NCBI GenBank assembly: GCA_025617745.1
Contig: CM046864.1
Coordinates: 29,925,162-29,989,161 of the forward strand
DNA from: Heliocidaris erythrogramma
Taxonomy: Eukaryota > Echinodermata > Echinoidea > Camarodonta > Echinometridae
Length of the DNA stretch: 64,000 nt
Direction of reading: 5' to 3'
In this document: positions 22,701 to 32,183 of the stretch, one piece after another
Layout of the letters: each line of letters starts with the position of its first letter
Position numbering within the stretch: the stretch's first letter is position 1
The notes under the pieces: generated by a model
Databases searched by the model: none
Told to the model about the DNA's origin: nothing
What the model saw: the letters and a program-made list of their open reading frames with translations, nothing else
Translations under genes and position numbers: made by a program

Positions 22701-25531
22701 TTGAGATTGAAAAAAAAGAGAGAAAACGAATCAGACCTGTAGCTCCCTGTAACTGGAATTTTAGTACAAGAACAACTGGATAACATCATAAATGTGATAT
22801 AATAAAGAACATATCCTCAAAAATAAGAAAGAAAGAAAAACAACTCAAATCACTTGAAAAGACCCTTTCTTCTTTAGAATTTGTTGTTTATCAGGTTGTT
22901 TGGGTTTTTTTCTTCCAAAGTCCTTGTGTATCAATACCCTACAAGCAAATATATTCCTTGAAAATAATAATGAAACAAATTAAGCAAAATGCATGATACT
23001 TGCGTAAATATATATCTGACAATGATAACAAAACAAGATACAATTTTAGATAATGTATAGCTCTGTAGGTTATTACAACAAAATTATTTGATTACTAGAG
23101 CAACAACATTTATATTTTTAAAAATCTGATTTCTGGTGAGATATTTTCAGCAACAACATGTTGATGTCTACATGACTATTCACTAACCAAAGCTGATTAT
23201 TAGAAATATGCAAAGATAGAGTGAAGGCTTACCTTGAGTAGTTGGGCCCATCATAAGCAAAGAACAGGTCGGCCATGTCACCATTGCACTTGTGGAAGAG
23301 GGGCAAGTTGTTGGTCTTCACAGCATACAACAGCATGAATAGCAGACGGGCTTGATCAATCACAGACAGCCAGAATGTAGCAGTCTTGCCAAGATGACCT
23401 GAACGCACTCGGTCTTCAAAATCTCTGTACTTTATGAGCAGATTGCTGGTATTGTCATCATCTAATGACGCATTCAAAGCATCACGTGTGCATGTCTCTG
23501 CAACTCTTCTTAAGGCAGTTTGGTTGGTGATGTTGACCTCCTCATCTTCAAGGAATCGCTCTATCAGCAGTCTTCCCATGGCTTCGCAAACTGTCTTGAG
23601 ACAGAAGAGAGCTTTGGCATATGCCTTGCCTGCCAAGACATTATGTAAACAGCCACTGGTTGTCAGCTGGGCCTCAAGAAGAATTTCGGAGTATCCTGAT
23701 CCCCTGCATTTGTGACCTGTCAACATGCCGATGAAGTTCATGCCTGTGTGAAAGGGGCCAGGTGTCACAACATGGTACTTGTATGTTTCTGGGTACTTCC
23801 AAATGAGGGGAAGTGCCTTCATGCACCCTCCAAGGTCAAATGTGGTGAGCACATATGATTGACCAACTTGCTTTGTAGCATCCTCCGATCTCTTCAGTAA
23901 TTCTTTAATGGTGGCATACTCCGTGAATGGTAGATGGATGGGGGTAAAGTAATCAATTGTTGATTTCTTTGCAGGTTTTTCTCCAGTCGCTGATACAAAG
24001 CCACCAAATCCTGGCACCGTTTGATCCTCTCCTCCATTTGTACCAACTACACGAGCAAAGGACCATACATGGAACTCTTGAAGGCACTTCAAATACATGT
24101 CGTTGTTTGAAGCGGGTGGAACATATGATGTACCCTCAGGAAACTTTGGTCCTACTCTCTTAGTGATGATGACTGGGGCAAGACTTCTAGGTTCTTCGGT
24201 ATTGAACGATCGCATCATATTTCGCTTGAACAGAGGGAGTGTTCTTTCTCTACTCGCCTGGACATCACACTTTGCTTCTTGGATCATGATTCCCCCTGTA
24301 CTATTAACCACATTTGACCCATGTATGTTGGTTGTCGTCTTGTTGAGGTTATCCCATTCAGTGTGGAACACCACATTATCATCTCCAGTGACAATCCTTG
24401 GTGTCAGACATGTTGACGTGTCATCAAGTGCCTTTGCGAGGGCTGTCTCCATCTCCAGAATGTAATCATAGGATTCACAATGACCAAGCCTGTGGAGTAT
24501 TGCCGACAGTTTCTTACTCCTGAAGAGGTGTCTAATCGTCGTGCTAAGCAGAATGTGCTTAGGTAGTTTCCACAATCCTTGTGTCACTGCACGACAAATG
24601 TCTTGACATATTGACAGCACAACCCGACTGGATCTTTCAGTGTGTGTGTCCCCTTACCGTCAGCCGACAGGAGACAGGTCATAAACTGAAGTAAACTAGG
24701 TGGCAGGTTATCCGGATTCATATCCAGATCTTCCATCGTTGGTGGCCAGGGAAGTGGTCTACATGTCTTGAAAGCCGTTTTGATATTATGATTGAGCTGT
24801 TCTGCAATTGCTTCTGAATTCTCTCTGGAACTAAGTTTGTAAACCTGTGTGATGGCATCTTGCAGAGAAATACTTGCATTATATACAATGTTGTAAGTAA
24901 TACAACCCTTGTCATCTGACATGTTTGCAAATTCTAGCAAAATGCCAACATCATCATGGTTTTGCAGGCGTAGTTTCAGTCTTTCACTTCTATAGTCTGG
25001 ACTCAGAAGACCTGTCCTGTCCAGCTCTCGCACATAAAGATTGCGTAACGATGATACTCTGACTATTTTGTGACGAGCAATAATCTCTTCTTTCACGTAC
25101 TCAAGAACGACATCAAATGCCCTCTGGTGGGCAGCAGCTTTGGACAAGTTGTCATCATTGGAGGATGTTTTAGCATTTAGATATTTGAGATATTTGAGAT
25201 TGAAGTCATTTCTACAGGAAGCATGGAAACATGCTTCCCTCGCAAAAAGATCTTCACCTTGCACTTTTCTGTATAGTGCACTCAATCCCAGTTCGAGAGC
25301 TCTATTTTCAATGTCTTTCCATGTCTGATGTTTAAGGCCACTACTACCACTAGAGGATGATTTGAAGACGGCGAATTTGATGCACCGTTCGGTCTTTCCC
25401 TTCACCCTTCTTTCTCTTTTGTCGCAGAAAATGCACTCAGGTGGAAATAGTCTGCCGTGTGAAAATGATTTGCGAGATCTTGATGTTTGCTCAAGCAAAT
25501 TTTCTGCACTCAACTTGCGTTTCTTTGACAT
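19260..25531 (-). CDS. Academ-like transposase with zinc-binding, DDE-like and XPG/FEN1-like nuclease regions (six exons)
   Basis: Spliced protein of about 1,465 residues. Exons in transcript order: 25531-23233, 22699-22527, 22260-21794, 21396-20788, 20664-20285, 19731-19260. All five introns are GT-AG and every junction keeps phase. The N-terminus has a CxxC...HxxxC zinc-type motif (ECIFCDK to FHASCRND). The middle of exon 1 has SYVLTTFDLGGCMKA and PGPFHTGMNFIGML, possible parts of a DDE core. Exons 4-5 carry an XPG-like nuclease: FIQDGNALFHG, FVFATDCYHAESIKGQERLR, EETDTRVI, RSPDTDIFLILL and LGLYVFTGEDATSAFKGKGK, matching the acidic residues and helix-hairpin-helix order of FEN1. The C-terminus is acidic (DWDELSDDED). 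One frameshift: an AC tract at 24640-24649 has one unit too many. Confidence 0.82.
20285..20664 (-). CDS. Academ-1 gene, exon 5: XPG-I-like half of the nuclease
   Basis: 380 nt. NQEETDTRVILYLQHAVKLG and VVRSPDTDIFLILLHHA carry the XPG-I acidic cluster; LLGLYVFTGEDATSAFKGKG is the helix-hairpin-helix with the last Asp. All metal-binding acids expected in FEN1-type nucleases appear present. The acceptor is CTTTTTCAG and the donor TTCAG/GTAGTT. Confidence 0.82.
20788..21396 (-). CDS. Academ-1 gene, exon 4: XPG-N-like half of the nuclease
   Basis: 609 nt, exactly 203 codons. DALFIQDGNALFHGLNNL and NFVFATDCYHAESIKGQERL correspond to the N-terminal Asp and the VFDG...K...R element of XPG/FEN1 nucleases. 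MVVDGRAHQLTSSDGN ends the exon. The acceptor is TTTTTTCAG and the donor AAT/GTGAGT. Confidence 0.8.
21397..21793. other. Intron of Academ-1 gene with a degenerate repeat tail
   Basis: This intron contains TTCAATTCAATTATTTTATT followed by TGGCCACATT at about 21487-21516, which resembles the 3' end of a non-LTR element in reverse. No coding sequence is seen. Confidence 0.35.
21794..22260 (-). CDS. Academ-1 gene, exon 3
   Basis: 467 nt. It encodes GFVGLFSLYGAYQRRCRTTS, LEMCGLVCDPDSP with two Cys, and a charged helical stretch ending KLTTSQGK. The acceptor is TGCATTAG and the donor AAAG/GTGCGT. No catalytic motif is recognised; it links the DDE-like and nuclease parts. Confidence 0.8.
22527..22699 (-). 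CDS. Academ-1 gene, exon 2
   Basis: 173 nt, encoding YLAWLEVFLTNIELSHPGAK and VDKTMEETFMRFAKSQG. The acceptor is CAATCTCAAG and the donor CAAG/GTATGT. It starts at codon position 3 and ends after codon position 1, matching its neighbours. Confidence 0.8.
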
Positions 25532-25576
25532 GGTTCTTCCCCCAAGGATCACCTCACCATGCTGCATTAGAAGACC
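23233..25576 (-). CDS. Academ-1 gene, first coding exon
   Basis: The acceptor at about 25577 (TTTATTGTTTACAG) implies an upstream 5' UTR exon that I did not locate. The preferred start is MSKKRKLSAENLLEQ at 25531; an in-frame Met lies upstream. The exon encodes the zinc-type motif, a long helical region with GHCESYDYILEMETALAKAL, and the DDE-like region, ending at CAAG/GTAAGC. The frame slips at 24640-24649: upstream it reads into LKDPVGLCCQY, whereas the family-like continuation SRVVLSICQDICRA lies in the next frame. Confidence 0.8.
24640..24649 (-). repeat. AC microsatellite that shifts the Academ-1 reading frame
   Basis: Five AC units on the coding strand. With the frame upstream and the frame downstream both well supported, the sequence carries one AC unit more than the gene needs. 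Total coding length excluding that unit is 4,398 nt, exactly 1,466 codons including the stop. Confidence 0.75.
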
Positions 25577-25727
25577 TGTAAACAATAAATAAAATACAAG
25601 TAATGTCGATCAATTAAATATGCAAACACATGAATAAATATTGACATGAATAACATCATGAAAAACAAGCGAATATACACACGACTGAGACTTTTGCTAA
25701 TTACAGCCTAATTTGTCCTAATTTTAA

Positions 25728-25795
25728 TTATAATTATCATTATTATTATCATTATTATTATCATTATTATTATTATTATCATTATTATTATTACA
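25728..25795. repeat. ATT/ATC trinucleotide microsatellite
   Basis: An ATTATTATC-type repeat of about 65 bp in the region upstream of the Academ-1 gene. Confidence 0.9.
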
Positions 25796-26249
25796 GGACT
25801 GCTGCTTGAATGTATACATTATGTAGTCTATCGAAAGCCGAGAGGGAAAAGGTAACACAAGATTGTATTTTGACTATAAAAGTATTCATCAAATTAAATT
25901 CCTATCTCTTATAATTGTATTTAATGAGAAATTGAAGAAATAAAAACGTGTCCAAAGGCCTACACTTCTCAAAGAAAGTTTAGGAAATCCATGCATTCTT
26001 CCTGCCTGGTGTATCCAACTGAACATTAATGTTTGTTATTAGAAAAAAATAGATTACAAAAACAAAACAAACCCAAGCAGTAAATTTCTATGATCACTCA
26101 TTTAAATAGGTAGTTCTAATCATTCAGTTCAACGTCATATTCTTCAAAATATAAACCACTGCAAACCATTGCAAACTAGGCATGGTTAATACATCACTTC
26201 GAAGAGGTATGTGGTTCTAATCTTTCATATTATCACTTTCAGTGCCATA

Positions 26250-26790
26250 TTCTTTAAAGGCCAAGTCCACAGCAAGATGAAGTTCATTTCAATAAAAAGA
26301 ATAAAACATTCCAAACAAAACAGTGAAAATTTGATGAAAATTGGATACAAAATAAGGAAGTTATGAATTTTTTAATTTTTGCTATTTTTTTCGCAAAACA
26401 GTTCTTGAACAATATATATGAATATTCAGTGAGTTGATGATGTCATACACTCACAATTTCCCCCACAATATGTACATGTATACAGAAATGACAAAAATTT
26501 AATATTTGAAGTATAAAAATGTAAAATTTGTCCTTAATACTCATTACATACTTTGTGAAATTTTCTGAAATTTTTGTATAGATTATTATGGAGAATAGTG
26601 AGTGTATGACATCATCAACTCACTCACTGAATATTCATATTGACTGTTCAAGAACTGTTTTGCGAAAAAAATTGTGAAACTTTGAAAATTCATAACTTTC
26701 TTATTTTGCATCCGATTTTCATAAATTTACAAGAATTTTGGGTAGTAGTCTACTTTATATAAAAACAGATGAATCAAATGATAGACTGTT
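26250..26790. mobile_element. Fold-back hairpin element inside Academ-1
   Basis: Two arms of roughly 200 bp (about 26256-26470 and 26570-26770) are inverted copies. Landmarks are GTTCTTGAACA in one arm and TGTTCAAGAAC in the other, and TGATGATGTCATACACTC with its inverse GAGTGTATGACATCATCA. The left end carries AAGGCCAAGTCCAC, a start common to a family of echinoderm hairpin elements as I recall. It is non-coding. Confidence 0.7.
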
Positions 26791-27324
26791 TTTCTTAGGC
26801 CTATAGTCAGAGTAAAGATCTAGACCTCCTCTACACCACAACTCTTAAGCCTTAGGTTATTACGGCATCCTTCCGTCAAAATACAAAACAATCTTCTAGT
26901 TTTTTTATTTTCACTCGAAATAACATAAATATACAAATAACAATCTATTCATAGATGTTTTCTTTAAACACATAATTGGTGAATTCAAATCAAATCAATT
27001 CAACGATCAATATAGATCTACATGTACCACATTGAAGTTCTGATTTCATGTCACATGTAATACTAACACAATTTTATACATGTGGGACTGATCATACAAA
27101 CTTAGTGGGAACAAATCCATAAATAGGTTTTATTTTGTACTTTAAACAAATAATCTTTTTGGCAAATATCACAAACTGTAGCAGAACTAATGTAAAAAAT
27201 CAACAATAGAAACTTACCACATGTTAGATGTATAAAAGATGACTTCTTAGATCCAAACAACAAATTTTACAAAAGTTTGGTAAAACTTTTGTCCTATCAC
27301 AAGTAAGCCTGTTTATTTCTGCAC

Positions 27325-27894
27325 AATAGAGGGCGCGCATCATCATTCCATATTGAAATTCTTCACCACTCTGGACATGCTTCAGTGTCAACTTTGGATG
27401 ACCGTAACTTCCCTGCTGCTGGAGGAACGTCTATGTAATTTTCACATTGCATTGCATACATAGTCAGCATAATTTAGAAGAAAAATGAGACCAATAGAAT
27501 TTGTTTTCGTGCCATTTATAGATAGATTATTAATATGGTACAACACTATTTTTTTGAAAAAAATGGGAAATTTTATATTCTGATCCAAAAATTAATATAA
27601 AAATTGGTATAGACCCCTCCATAATTGATATGATCTTTTAGATAATTTAATTCTCTGTAATCTGAGACCAAAACTGTGATGATTGAGCAATCCTATCAAA
27701 TATTACATCACTTTTAGCAAAACCTGTTATTTTCACCATCCGTTACCATGGAAACAGATTTTTGACCACTATGGGACACTCTTTGACCTTTTAAAAATGC
27801 ATTTTTGAATTCTACAGACAAAACTGGTCTAGGTAGGGTGGATTAAAAAATATACTTTTCGGGTGCACGTAGACCCCCTTCTCCTACTAGACTA
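27325..27894 (-). repeat. Right terminal inverted repeat of Academ-1
   Basis: Inverted partner of 16800-17367. The inner end is CACAATAGAGGGCGC; near the outer end it reads TTCGGGTGCACGTAGACCCC. It is followed by the TAT target duplication at 27895-27897. Confidence 0.92.
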
Positions 27895-27897
27895 TAT

Positions 27898-28050
27898 CCG
27901 TAGTTCTTCTTAATATTAAATATTTCTTTACATGCAATAACTTAATATTCATACTTTATGTTAATTATTTTGCATTTGTGACTATTACTTGATTTTGAAA
28001 GGGGCCAATCTGTACAAGCCTTTGGCTTTCATTTGGCTCCGCCACAGTTT
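27898..28050 (+). pseudogene. 3' UTR remainder of the LINE split by Academ-1
   Basis: Contains GGGGCCAATCTGTACAAGCC and TTTGGCTTTCATTTGGCTCC, the conserved tail of a marine-invertebrate LINE family. Together with 16610-16799 it forms one LINE 3' end interrupted by the transposon. Confidence 0.55.
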
Positions 28051-30240
28051 TGTAATATCTCTCTAATGGTCTTATAATACAATGTATTCACTTGAACATG
28101 TTTTAATGTGGAAATAAATAAATGAATCCATTTTTTCAATGATGGCCCGAAGCGAAAGAAATCGAGAATATTAAAGAGAAACTTATGCGATACAGAATCA
28201 AATGCCTTTTCGGAGTCAATAATCAACAACATGCCTGGCATATCTCGAAGTTCTGTGTACAGTAGCGTACGTAAAGTAAACGGATATTTTCCCCAATAAA
28301 ACGCCCTTTTAAGAATCCCTTTTGATTTTCATGTATTAAATAGGGCAGCACATGCTTCAGCCGATTTGATATACATCCAGATGCTATTTTGTATATAACA
28401 TTTAACAGTAAAATAGGACGCCATTTTTTTAGTAAATGTCGAGGTTTGTTCGCTTTAGGTATTAGTGTGATTATACCTATTTTTTGTGACTGCGACAGTT
28501 CTCCTGTGAAGTAAGCATAGTTCAAGGATTTGATAATGAATGTTTTAAGATATTGCCAAAAGAATCGATAGAATTCAGCAGTGAAACCATCTTGCCCTGG
28601 GGATTTGTTATTCTTCATGCTTTTGAGTATTTGATAAACCTCCTCTTCTCTCAAAGGACCTTCCAATATTGTGGACATTTCTGAAGTTAACTTAGGAATA
28701 TCCGGATGGTTTAATAATGTGTCAAGATTTACCTGTTCAGGTTCTTTACTCGCATACAAGTCTGAATAAAATCTAAATATTTCTTTTAATATACAATTCT
28801 GTCCACTAATAACTTCACCATTCTCTGCTGACAATTGACGCATTTCTTTATTTACTTTATTCTGTTTTTCTAAGTTTAAAAAGAATTTCGATGGCTTTTC
28901 TCCAATATCCATCCACTTGATTCTTGATCTCATAGCGATTCCATCATTTACTTTTAAGCGAAGAGTTTCAAGTTGAGATTTTCTGTTATTTAATTCTAAC
29001 AATACAGCAGTCTTATCATTCGATATCACTAATTTCTGTTCCAGTTCTTCTATATTTCTTTCTAGTTCCTTTTCCCGATTTACATTTTGTTTCTTAATGA
29101 AAGAGCCATATGATATAGATTCTCCACGTACTATCATCATCAAGGTTTCAAAAAATAACTGGTCATTAATAGAAAATTCACATTCCCCAACTATATTATC
29201 ATTTTGATCAAACTCCACTTTATCTTTTGCGTAAAATGTAATTGTCTCTTTTATAGTTTTAGTGATTTTGGAAAAAAAAAATCATCTTTTAATAAAGAAT
29301 TGTTAAATTTCCAAATTCTTTGGCCCCGTTTAATCTGATTTAAACTCAAGTTAAGACGAATTAATAATAATAATAATAATAACGCGATGCTTATATAGCG
29401 CATATCACTGCCATTGCGTCTCTATGCGCTTAATAATAAATATTATTACCCCGGTCATTGGATTCTGGCATGCCCGCACACAATGTATGCACATTCTCCA
29501 CTCCCTGGGGAGCATTCCAGCAGTGGGCAGTACAATGACGCTCACATGCTAAGCAAAGGACATTACCTTTCGCCATCCTACCGGGTACCCATTTAACACC
29601 TGGGTGGAGAGTGGCAAATGTAGATTAACGTCTTGCCAAAGGACGCTAGTGCTGCGGTGGGATTTGAACCCCGAACCTTGTGGTTCACAGTCCGGGGACT
29701 TATCCACTGATCCACAACACCTTAATGAATAGTCTGTTCGATAACCAGAGAGAATATCGGATTTATGAATTTAAAAAAGCAATTCTGATTCAATTTAAAA
29801 AGAAATTTAATCTACCCTGTTTCAAAGTGTGTATTTTGGATACAACATACATCGTATGATTTCAATTTCAAATATAACAGTATATCTTCTCTTTTCTTAT
29901 CGTTAACTAAGCCGTGACAGTTCATTGAAATAAAAGTAATGTAATCCTGCATCAGAAAAGGGTTTTATGGCGATAAAAGGCGACGAACTACCTGTGGAAG
30001 CATTTTCCAATGTAAACACAAAGGAAACAACGAAACAACGAAACAACTACACAGCACAGGAACACGGAACGCAAACACAAAGGTGGGCTCGCTCTGCGAG
30101 CCCGAATAACGACACGCCCGATAAGACCCGGTAAACGACATAGCGGCCAAAACAAAGAAGGAAAAAAAAAAACCTGTAGGCAATGGTAGGGATACCATCC
30201 CGAAATCCTCTCAAGACCCTTTGAAATACTAGCGTCATTA
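28051..30240 (-). pseudogene. Tx1/L1-like LINE ORF2, copy 1
   Basis: Minus-strand remnant. ORF2 seems to begin at 29925 with MNCHGLVNDKKREDILLYLK, the start of an AP-endonuclease domain; about 455 bp of endonuclease present in copy 2 is missing here. A SINE interrupts it at about 29361-29722. From 29218 down there is a coiled linker (ELERNIEELEQKLVISNDK), then KWMDIGEKPSKFFLNLEKQ, NNKSPGQDGFTAEFYRFFW, LIPKANKPRHLLKKWRPILL and NQKGFLKGRFIGENIRLLY, and after a frameshift near 28230-28260 LLIIDSEKAFDSVSHKFLF. The RT catalytic YADD block is lost. The domain order is that of the Tx1/L1 group. Confidence 0.8.
29361..29722 (-). mobile_element. tRNA-derived SINE
   Basis: Inserted in the Tx1-like LINE; the same LINE at 34170 lacks it, giving the empty site. 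Read on the minus strand from about 29722, the 5' part is tRNA-like with an A-box-like TGGATCAGTGG and a B-box GGTTCAAATCC, implying RNA polymerase III transcription. The 3' end is a TTA repeat at 29361-29381. A short AATTA/TTAA duplication is possible at the borders. It depends on a LINE for mobility. Confidence 0.85.
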
Positions 30241-30462
30241 TTTAAAGCAGGGAACTGTAACTAAGAAGGATAATCACAACATGCATTTGCTTTAAAGCAG
30301 TCCTTTATTCAAGGAAGAAGCAATTGTGCCAAACTTTCTACGTGTATCTGCACAATAAGTGTTGACAGTGGAATTTTATCAGTATGAAGTTTAGGGTAAT
30401 ATTATGCTGAAAGTACAGCAGTTATGTGGGATATTGCATGAGTTTGCTGTAAGTCCAGAAAT

Positions 30463-31521
30463 AGCGGCCTGGTACACCAGAAGGGTCCCTGAAGCCATCG
30501 AGATTCACAAACATAACACAGTTACACAGGACAAGGGTTTACAGATCAGCGACATTTGGTTTTCACTCTTCCAATAATAACTAGTGTTATAATTTTTTCC
30601 GCAGATGTTCAACCGTAATTGCTTTCTTCAACAGAATTGTGTGTTCTTTACTCTTTCTGATTTTGTCTTCACCCCTTTTTTTCCACAGGTTATACATGTT
30701 TACCATTGTTCATCACCTCTCCCCCACAGGCAACTCCTGATGTCATCTTTTATCAACCGTTTTTTCCACATGTATTTTAACCGCAATTGCTTCCCTCAAC
30801 AGGATTTCATGTTTCTCTCCTCAACTTGTTCATTACCTTTGTTTTGTTGTTTCATTCATAACATTCATTATATTCATCATTAGGATACTCATTCTGATGT
30901 CATTATTTCACCCTTTTCCCACATGTATGTTTTAACCTCAACAGGATGACTTGTTTCTCTCCACAGATTATCTCCAACAGGATTTCATGTTTCTCTCCTC
31001 AATTTGTTCATTATCATTGTTTTTTCACCTTTCTCTCCACAGCCACACCGGTCCACTTCATTCACAACATTTATTATTAGTATACTCATTCTGGTGTCAA
31101 TATTTCACCTTTTTCCATATGTATGTTTGAACCTTAATTTCTTTCCTCAACAGGATGTCATGTTTCTCTCCACAGATTACCTACGGTCCTAATCCCCGTT
31201 TTGTTTCCTGCTTATCCAGACGGTTAATTGGTTCCTTAGTCCTATTGTTAACTTGTTTTCAATGTTTCTTTTCAACGCAGGATTCGTTTGACGTTACTTA
31301 TCCTTTCAATGTAGGTACTTTGATGTTACTGTTACTATTTCTTTCTATACTAATTCTGTGATGTTATTGTTGGCCTCCATTTTAATAAGTGAATTGCTGC
31401 TTCATATATAAATTCTGCTGATTTATTCGCTCTTCTCATTCTCCTGACGACGGCCAGAGCATTCTGACCGGAACGTGGAGTTATTCCAACTCACATGGTT
31501 GTACCGCAAACCTTTTTTCTG
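30463..31521 (+). mobile_element. 5'-truncated Penelope-like element with 12-bp target duplication
   Basis: AAGTCCAGAAAT at 30451-30462 recurs at 31522-31533, and copy A has one uninterrupted copy, so the insertion is exact at 1,059 bp. The first 115 bp encode the C-terminus RRVPEAIEIHKHNTVTQDKG then LQISDIWFSLFQ and a stop, the end of the GIY-YIG endonuclease of Penelope-like elements. The rest is 3' UTR with imperfect internal repeats of CTCAACAGGATTTCATGTTT near 30798, 30940, 30972 and 31147. Near the 3' end lies a hammerhead-like core. Confidence 0.8.
31443..31475 (+). ncRNA. Hammerhead-ribozyme-like core in the Penelope tail
   Basis: CTGACGA fits the CUGANGA box. CGGCCAGA and TCTGACCG can form stem II with one mismatch, and GAAC follows where GAAA is expected. 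Penelope-like elements are known to carry hammerhead motifs. The changed last box suggests a degraded or inactive version. Stems I and III were not verified. Confidence 0.35.
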
Positions 31522-32183
31522 AAGTCCAGAAATGTTTTGTATTGTTTATGGTGTTTTCTGTCTAAGTCAGGATAGGACGCAGTTTGGTGTTTGTGTTTTT
31601 TTATGGCGTGTTTGAACGAGAAAAAAAAAGGGGAGAAAAGAAAGGAAAGAACAAACAGTTGTCAAAATCTTTGAATAGAGTTTGAAGTTTAACATGTTTA
31701 AAATAGTGATTTTGATTGAACAGTTTTCAGATATAGATATGTTGTTCTTATTGTGTTCTGATAGCTACATGTATGTGGACTGGTTATTGAAAATAGAAAA
31801 TAGTACTAAATGTATGTATTATGTAAAAACAGTTTATACTAAATGTTGTGATCATATGACAACCCATAGTTCATGGAGATGTTGTTTATTGATGTAAATA
31901 CTCAAACAGATATGTATCAGGTAACATAGCAGGTTTGTTAGAAACAGAACAGTTGAAAATGATCTAAGTTGAAAATGAATGAATTTATGTTTCAAAGTCA
32001 ATCCCTTCAACTTTGTAAAAAAGGGAAGATGTAAGAGGCATAGCGCCACCTCTTGGCAGATGCTGTACATGGTAGAATAAACCAGACACAGACGATGGAA
32101 GTTTTCTCTTAAAATGTCATCTTTATTTATCACTTGTGTGTAGCGAGGAACCCGATTGTCATGTCAGGCCACGACATGACACA

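Larger units (their letters stand above)
16800..27894 (-). mobile_element. Academ-1: 11-kb DNA transposon with long inverted repeats and XPG-nuclease gene
   Basis: The element spans 11,095 bp. The left repeat (16800-17367) and right repeat (27325-27894) are inverted copies of about 570 bp with scattered differences; the outermost 18 bp are less similar (both begin TAGT). TAT at 16797-16799 and 27895-27897 is a 3-bp target duplication. Between the repeats lies a single six-exon minus-strand gene, plus later insertions: an old LINE piece, a 120-bp tandem duplication and a fold-back element. Academ transposons, as I recall the family, make 3-4 bp duplications and carry an XPG-type nuclease, which fits. 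Integrase, polymerase and capsid genes are absent, so it is not a Polinton. Confidence 0.85.
30272..32183 (+). mobile_element. Solo-LTR-like sequence (copy B) split by a Penelope-like fragment
   Basis: Copy B of the sequence described at 8474-12004, ending in the same LTR terminus. It lacks the mariner-type insertion, showing the intact TA site near 31803, and has instead the Penelope-like insertion at 30463-31521. Fossil; its left limit is defined only by the match to copy A. Confidence 0.5.

Noticed and set aside
24620-24660. A 28-nt intron joining the two long frames of exon 1
   Set aside because: A GT...AG pair exists around the AC tract, but 28 nt is too short for a normal intron. Removing one AC unit restores both phase and the family-like sequence.
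16800-27894. Polinton/Maverick as identity of the 11-kb element
   Set aside because: Long inverted repeats and size would fit, but there is no polymerase, integrase, protease or capsid gene, the target duplication is 3 bp instead of 6, and the single gene is an XPG-type transposase.
29640-29722. Genuine tRNA gene
   Set aside because: The tRNA-like part is continuous with a SINE body and tail and interrupts a LINE.
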